The notes under the pieces are model-generated. The model ran no database searches. It was not told the origin of the DNA and saw only the letters and a program-made list of their open reading frames with translations. The translations under genes and the position numbers were made by a program. A stretch of DNA of 64,000 bases from Paenibacillus segetis. GTDB taxonomy: Bacteria; Bacillota; Bacilli; Paenibacillales; Paenibacillaceae. Positions 60,684 through 64,000 of this stretch are shown one piece after another. The DNA is taken from contig NZ_BMFT01000001.1 in assembly GCF_014639155.1 (NCBI RefSeq), forward strand, positions 1 to 64,000, in the 5' to 3' direction. Each line of letters starts with the position of its first letter. Positions within the stretch are counted from its first letter, which is position 1.

Positions 60684-61025
60684 ATGAATCAGGAAGTAAC
60701 CGAATTTATCGAAGCATTAAAGGAACCGTGGCATAGGGAGCTTTCCGGCAATCTGCGTGAAGTCGTCCACCTAGCGATTCCAGATGTACATGAACGTATT
60801 CAGTATAAGAAACCTCACTTTTTGAAAAACGGCAAATACGCCGCGGCGATCTCTACATCAAAAGAAGCGGTTAGTTTTACCATCTTTAATTTTTCTGCGT
60901 TGGAGCTTCCAGAAGGCATGTTTGATGGTCCTCCAGAAAGAAAAACATTGAAGTTGCATAAAGGGGATACGTTTGATTCCAAGCAACTGGTATCTCTGGT
61001 CAGTCAGGCTTCAAGCTCTCTTTAA
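60684..61025 (+). CDS. DUF1801 (YdhG-like) domain protein
   Basis: 113-residue protein of the DUF1801 family: VTEFIEALKEPWHRELSGNLREVVHLAIPDVHERIQYKKPHFLKNGKYAA is the characteristic first half. Family function is unknown. AAAGGAG lies 10 bases before the ATG. DUF1801, YCII, VOC and ECF genes commonly occur together in Bacillota and Actinobacteria. The gene is followed by a broken VOC gene. Confidence 0.88.
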   Translation: MNQEVTEFIEALKEPWHRELSGNLREVVHLAIPDVHERIQYKKPHFLKNGKYAAAISTSKEAVSFTIFNFSALELPEGMFDGPPERKTLKLHKGDTFDSKQLVSLVSQASSSL

Positions 61026-61038
61026 TAGAAAAGCTACC

Positions 61039-61419
61039 ATGCGTATAATCACAATATATTTTTAGAAGCACAAGCCGAATTCTACATCCAAGCATTGGGT
61101 GGTGAAATTCAATCGGTGCTGACACACGGCGAATTACCTGGAGCCGCTGAGCAGACCAAGGACAAGGTGATGCACATGGTGCTGACGGTAGCCGGAGGGA
61201 AGATGCTGTTCCTGGCCGTGCCTTCGGTCCGGTTGGCACGGAGGGAAGTATTGCATTTGGACTGACCTTTGGCGACGTGGAAACGGCACACCAAGCCTAT
61301 GCGAACCTCGCGGAGGGCGGAACTCAGATCTATCCATTGAAAATGCAGCCATGGGGGCACACTATGGTGAAGTCGTAGACAAGTTTGGAATCAAATGGAT
61401 GATTGTACAGCAAGGTTAA
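61039..61419 (+). pseudogene. Frameshifted VOC/PhnB-like glyoxalase-fold gene
   Basis: A PhnB-type VOC protein can be read only by changing frame at least three times: MRIITIYF, then LEAQAEFYIQALGGEIQSV to GGKMLFLAV, then FGPVGTEGSIAFGLTFGDVE to IYPLKMQPWG, then AHYGEVVDKFGIKWMIVQQG to the stop at 61419. The order matches complete homologues (FYIQALGG, FGD-E, GDKFGI-W). The shifts lie near 61065, 61225 and 61355. No intact frame remains, so it is a pseudogene unless these are sequence errors. It adjoins DUF1801 in the ECF locus, a usual position for such genes. Confidence 0.85.
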
Positions 61420-61464
61420 TCTATATTCAACACTGCAAGTCTCTTTCAACGATATAGCATAAAT

Positions 61465-61508
61465 AAAGGGTTCCACATATTAATCAGATACAATATGTGG
61501 AACCCTTT
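61465..61508. terminator. Strong bidirectional terminator before fabF end
   Basis: AAAGGGTTCCACATATT and AATATGTGGAACCCTTT form a perfect 17-bp stem with a 10-base loop. T-rich sequence follows on the minus strand (TTTATTTATG) and ATTTC on the plus strand. It separates the ECF locus from convergent fabF. Confidence 0.85.
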
Positions 61509-61541
61509 ATTTCGAGATCGTAAGCCTGTCGCGAGGCAGCT

Positions 61542-62780
61542 TCATTCATTGTATTTTTTCAGAATAATAACTGCGTTGTGACCACCAAACCCGAATGAAT
61601 TGGACATTCCGACCGTTAGATTGGCTGCACGAGCTACGTTAGGAACATAGTCCAAATCACAGTCTTCATCCTTTTCCTGCTGGTTAATGGTTGGGGGAAT
61701 GATGCCGGTTTGCAAGCTTTTCACCAAAGCAATGGCCTCTACTCCTCCAGCGGCACCAAACATATGCCCCGTCATAGACTTATTAGCCGTAACGGGAATA
61801 CGATAGGCATCTTCGCCGAACATGTTCTTGATCGCGGCGGTTTCTGACTTATCGCCAACCTCTGTGCTAGTAGCATGAGCGCTGATAACATCTACTTGAT
61901 TGGGCTTTATGCCCGCTTCTTGCAGCGCCAATTTCATGGCGCGGTATGCCCCATGACCTTCTGATGGTGTTGCCACCATATGATAAGCGTCAGAGCTTGC
62001 TCCGTACCCTATAACTTCCGCGTGTATCCTAGCTTTTCGGCGTAAGGCATGGGATAACGATTCGAGTACTAGAATTCCAGCACCTTCCGCCATAACAAAG
62101 CCATCCCTACCGGCATCAAATGGTCGGCTAGCTCGTTCAGGCTCGTCGTTTCTCGCCGATAGCGCCGTTGCTTTTGTGAAGCTGGCTAGCGATATTTCGG
62201 TTATCGCCGCATCCGATCCTCCAGCGAATAGAACGTCGGCCCTTCCAGATTGAATTTGATAGAAAGCTTCTCCAATAGCTGTATTCCCGATGGAACAAGC
62301 GGTTACGGGAGATAAGGAGGAACCTAATGCTCCTAGTCTAATGCTTATTAATGCCGCGGCCATATTGGAAATCATCATCGGGACGAGCGTAGGACTCACC
62401 CGATCAGGTCCACGCTGACTTAGTAGGGCTTGTTGGTCCATTAACGTCTGTATTCCTCCGATTCCGGAGCCTACATAAACGCCTAATCTCTCTTTATTTA
62501 TTTGATTTAGATCGATCCGAGAGTCCGCTAAAGCTTGGTCGGCTGCTGCTAAGGCAAATTGGCTGAACCGATCCATGCGCCTTGCTTCCTTGGGACCCAA
62601 TAAAGTATCAGCATCAAAATCTCGTACGATTCCGGCAATTTTAACTTTAAAGCGAGTTGTATCAAATGCATCTATAGATGAAATCCCTGAATCTCCACGA
62701 ACTAGCCGAGTCCAAAAGGTCTCAACATCATTCCCGAGCGGTGTTATAGCTCCCATTCCTGTTATTACAACTCTTTCCAC
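61542..62780 (-). CDS. fabF: Beta-ketoacyl-ACP synthase II
   Basis: 412-residue condensing enzyme of fatty-acid synthesis, joining malonyl-ACP to acyl-ACP. The catalytic triad is C162 (VTACSIGNTAIG), H302 (SAHATSTEVGD) and H339 (MTGHMFGAAGG), one residue off E. coli FabF numbering. The GTG start lies behind AAGGAGG. No acpP, fabD or fabG adjoins, so it is probably an accessory paralogue, either for membrane adjustment or a secondary metabolite. It is divergent from the XRE/MmyB regulator. Confidence 0.93.
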   Translation of the reverse strand: MERVVITGMGAITPLGNDVETFWTRLVRGDSGISSIDAFDTTRFKVKIAGIVRDFDADTLLGPKEARRMDRFSQFALAAADQALADSRIDLNQINKERLGVYVGSGIGGIQTLMDQQALLSQRGPDRVSPTLVPMMISNMAAALISIRLGALGSSLSPVTACSIGNTAIGEAFYQIQSGRADVLFAGGSDAAITEISLASFTKATALSARNDEPERASRPFDAGRDGFVMAEGAGILVLESLSHALRRKARIHAEVIGYGASSDAYHMVATPSEGHGAYRAMKLALQEAGIKPNQVDVISAHATSTEVGDKSETAAIKNMFGEDAYRIPVTANKSMTGHMFGAAGGVEAIALVKSLQTGIIPPTINQQEKDEDCDLDYVPNVARAANLTVGMSNSFGFGGHNAVIILKKYNE

Positions 62781-62912
62781 AAGTTATTACCTCCTTGATC
62801 ATCTTTAAATAACACTCTATACTCATCATGTCACGCATATTATCCTATTACAAGTTGTTGTTTATCCTAGTATAATTAATAACATGATAATTTTACGCAA
62901 GGATGTGTAGCC

Positions 62913-63752
62913 ATGAATCCTCAACATAGACTCCAAGCATTGTCACAATTCTTAAAGGCCCAAAGAGCGAAACTCACCCCCGAATCTGTTGGTTTACCCG
63001 AAGGAAGTCGGAGAAGGACTCCCGGTCTTAGACGAGAAGAAGTCGCACAGTTAGCAGGTGTGAGTCACACTTGGTATACCTGGTTAGAACAAGGACGGGA
63101 CATAAAGGTATCATCGTCTGTCCTGGATAACGTGGCCATGGCTCTGCAATTAACCGCCGATGAGCGGAAGTATTTGTTCTCACTGGCACTAGAGACAACT
63201 CCAGGTGTAAGCCTCCTTACAGAAGAACTTCCTGAGATTAGTCCCGCTTTAAGGGTCATTCTTCAAGAACTCACCTACTGTCCGACGATTATTTCGGATC
63301 GTAGGTGCCAAATCGTCGGATGGAATGATGCAGCTTCACATGTCTTCCTGGACTTCGAGCATATTCCACCCGAACAACGAAACATGATTTCTTTATTATT
63401 TACGAGAAAAGAATTTAGGCGCCTAGCTGTGAATTGGGAGCAGTTCGTTAGCGGGTATCTGGCGATATTTCGGGCTTATTACGGACAATATGTTGAGGAT
63501 GAATGGTACGAGGAGTTTCTAAAGGAAATGAGAGAGACGCATCCTGAATTTAATCGTCTGTGGGACCAAAGCAAGGTGAGCACCGCACCTGAGGTATTAC
63601 TAGAGTTCAGACATGCCAAGGCAAGAAAGATGCTCTTCCAGCTCACATCGTTACAGGTACATGGCGGCACGGATTTAAGATGCAGTATTTATACACCCGC
63701 ACCGGATACCTCAACGAAGGCGAAGCTAAAGAAATTGATGCAGGATGATTGA
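62913..63752 (+). CDS. XRE family regulator with MmyB-like ligand-binding domain
   Basis: 279-residue transcription factor. The HTH (about residues 10-75) reads RRTPGLRREEVAQLAGVSHTWYTWLEQGRDI, the typical MmyB-type start. The MmyB ligand-binding domain (about 105-270) ends with RHAKARKMLFQL and TDLRCSIYTPAPDTSTKAKL. Such domains are thought to bind fatty acids or similar ligands. It is divergent from fabF across 132 bases, so control of fabF is plausible. Its C-terminal region is echoed in the remnant at 56431. Confidence 0.93.
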   Translation: MNPQHRLQALSQFLKAQRAKLTPESVGLPEGSRRRTPGLRREEVAQLAGVSHTWYTWLEQGRDIKVSSSVLDNVAMALQLTADERKYLFSLALETTPGVSLLTEELPEISPALRVILQELTYCPTIISDRRCQIVGWNDAASHVFLDFEHIPPEQRNMISLLFTRKEFRRLAVNWEQFVSGYLAIFRAYYGQYVEDEWYEEFLKEMRETHPEFNRLWDQSKVSTAPEVLLEFRHAKARKMLFQLTSLQVHGGTDLRCSIYTPAPDTSTKAKLKKLMQDD

Positions 63753-63834
63753 AAAATCGTCTTGTTTACGTGTATTATTACTGGGTAGTAGACGCATTTC
63801 GACAAAATGGATTAAGTAAAATTGAGGTGAGAAA

Positions 63835-64000
63835 TTGCAACCCACAATCGTCAAAGAAGATTACGTATATCAATGTAAACAAGTTCAAACAGGATGGAGC
63901 TCCATTGATTGGGATAGCTGCGATGTACTCGAATTAAGCGACACGGTCACAGGTTTACCACCGAAAGAGTATACCGAAGTGAGAGCTTGCTGGAACAAGG
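63835..64000 (+). CDS. Carbohydrate-binding (CBM9-like) protein, 5' part only
   Basis: A frame of 55 codons runs off the window end. The start is TTG 63835, with GAGGTGA before it. It reads MQPTIVKEDYVYQCKQVQTG, then WSSIDWDSCDVLELSDTVTG, then EVRACWNK. This order (TGWSSIDW, LELSDTVTG, ACWN) is that of CBM9-like/DOMON-fold carbohydrate-binding proteins, often with sugar metabolism roles. The function of the complete protein cannot be judged from this part. Confidence 0.72.
   Translation, partial: MQPTIVKEDYVYQCKQVQTGWSSIDWDSCDVLELSDTVTGLPPKEYTEVRACWNK

Noticed and set aside
61000-61360. Several minus-strand frames of 70-83 codons over the VOC pseudogene
   Set aside because: The plus-strand frames reconstruct a VOC protein in correct order; the minus frames have no RBS and no recognisable pattern.
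63749-63937. A 62-codon frame starting in the end of the XRE gene
   Set aside because: It is a shadow. The shifted frame from TTG 63835 has a good RBS and reads as the start of a carbohydrate-binding protein.

Overview
The window looks like chromosomal DNA of a Paenibacillus-type member of the Bacillota. The indications are strong AGGAGG-like ribosome binding sites with frequent TTG/GTG starts, moderate-to-low GC, paired YesM/YesN sensor and AraC-type regulators beside sugar ABC transporters, many AraC regulators, a stand-alone bacterial nitric oxide synthase, CotH and VTC-domain proteins, and a GH43 beta-xylosidase. This is an inference from gene content; no database search was possible.

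Layout. 0-0.35 kb: the 3' end of a 23S rRNA gene, a 5S rRNA gene and a terminator. 0.4-2.2 kb: fhs. 2.3-10.4 kb: a sugar ABC transporter (binding protein plus two permeases) followed by a three-gene sensing unit (histidine kinase, second binding protein, AraC-type response regulator). 10.4-15.7 kb: GlsB-like membrane protein, then a minus-strand operon VTC polymerase / DUF4956 / CotH kinase, divergent from a membrane-anchored purple-acid-phosphatase-like enzyme. 15.8-25.7 kb: housekeeping and accessory genes (PHP phosphatase, AraC regulator, SulP transporter with ArsR regulator, deoD, MFS exporter, exoA, EamA transporter, Fur-box-preceded haem monooxygenase, M29 aminopeptidase). 26-31.4 kb: a translation-protection neighbourhood (FusB-like EF-G binding protein with a probable attenuator leader, DHA2 exporter, methyltransferase, ABC-F protein with a long terminator-containing leader). 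31.4-38.2 kb: winged-helix regulator and a complete peptide/nickel-type ABC operon. 38.2-47 kb: AraC regulator, GH43 beta-xylosidase, YesM/YesN pair and a sugar ABC transporter, together a xylo-oligosaccharide module. 47-56 kb: osmC and nos from divergent promoters, an intergenic repeat cluster, AraC-GyrI regulator, oxalate-decarboxylase-like bicupin with an altered lid, methyltransferase, TetR/MFS efflux pair with matching operators, HAD phosphatase, and a divergent signal-peptidase-II-like protein. 56.4-61.4 kb: an ECF42-type sigma factor locus with two DGPF/YCII proteins, a RibD-C reductase, a hydrolase, a DUF1801 protein and a frameshifted VOC pseudogene, with two identically spaced candidate ECF promoters. 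61.5-64 kb: orphan fabF, XRE/MmyB regulator and the start of a carbohydrate-binding protein that runs off the window.

Most interesting signals: the two ECF-type promoters (TGTCGA-N13-CGTTCGTYG), the FusB leader with uORF and mutually exclusive pairings, the ABC-F leader, the VTC/DUF4956/CotH/phosphatase locus, the perfect hairpins lying between binding-protein and permease genes in all three ABC operons, and the changed catalytic lid of the OxdC-like protein. No IS element, CRISPR array, prophage or tRNA gene was seen.
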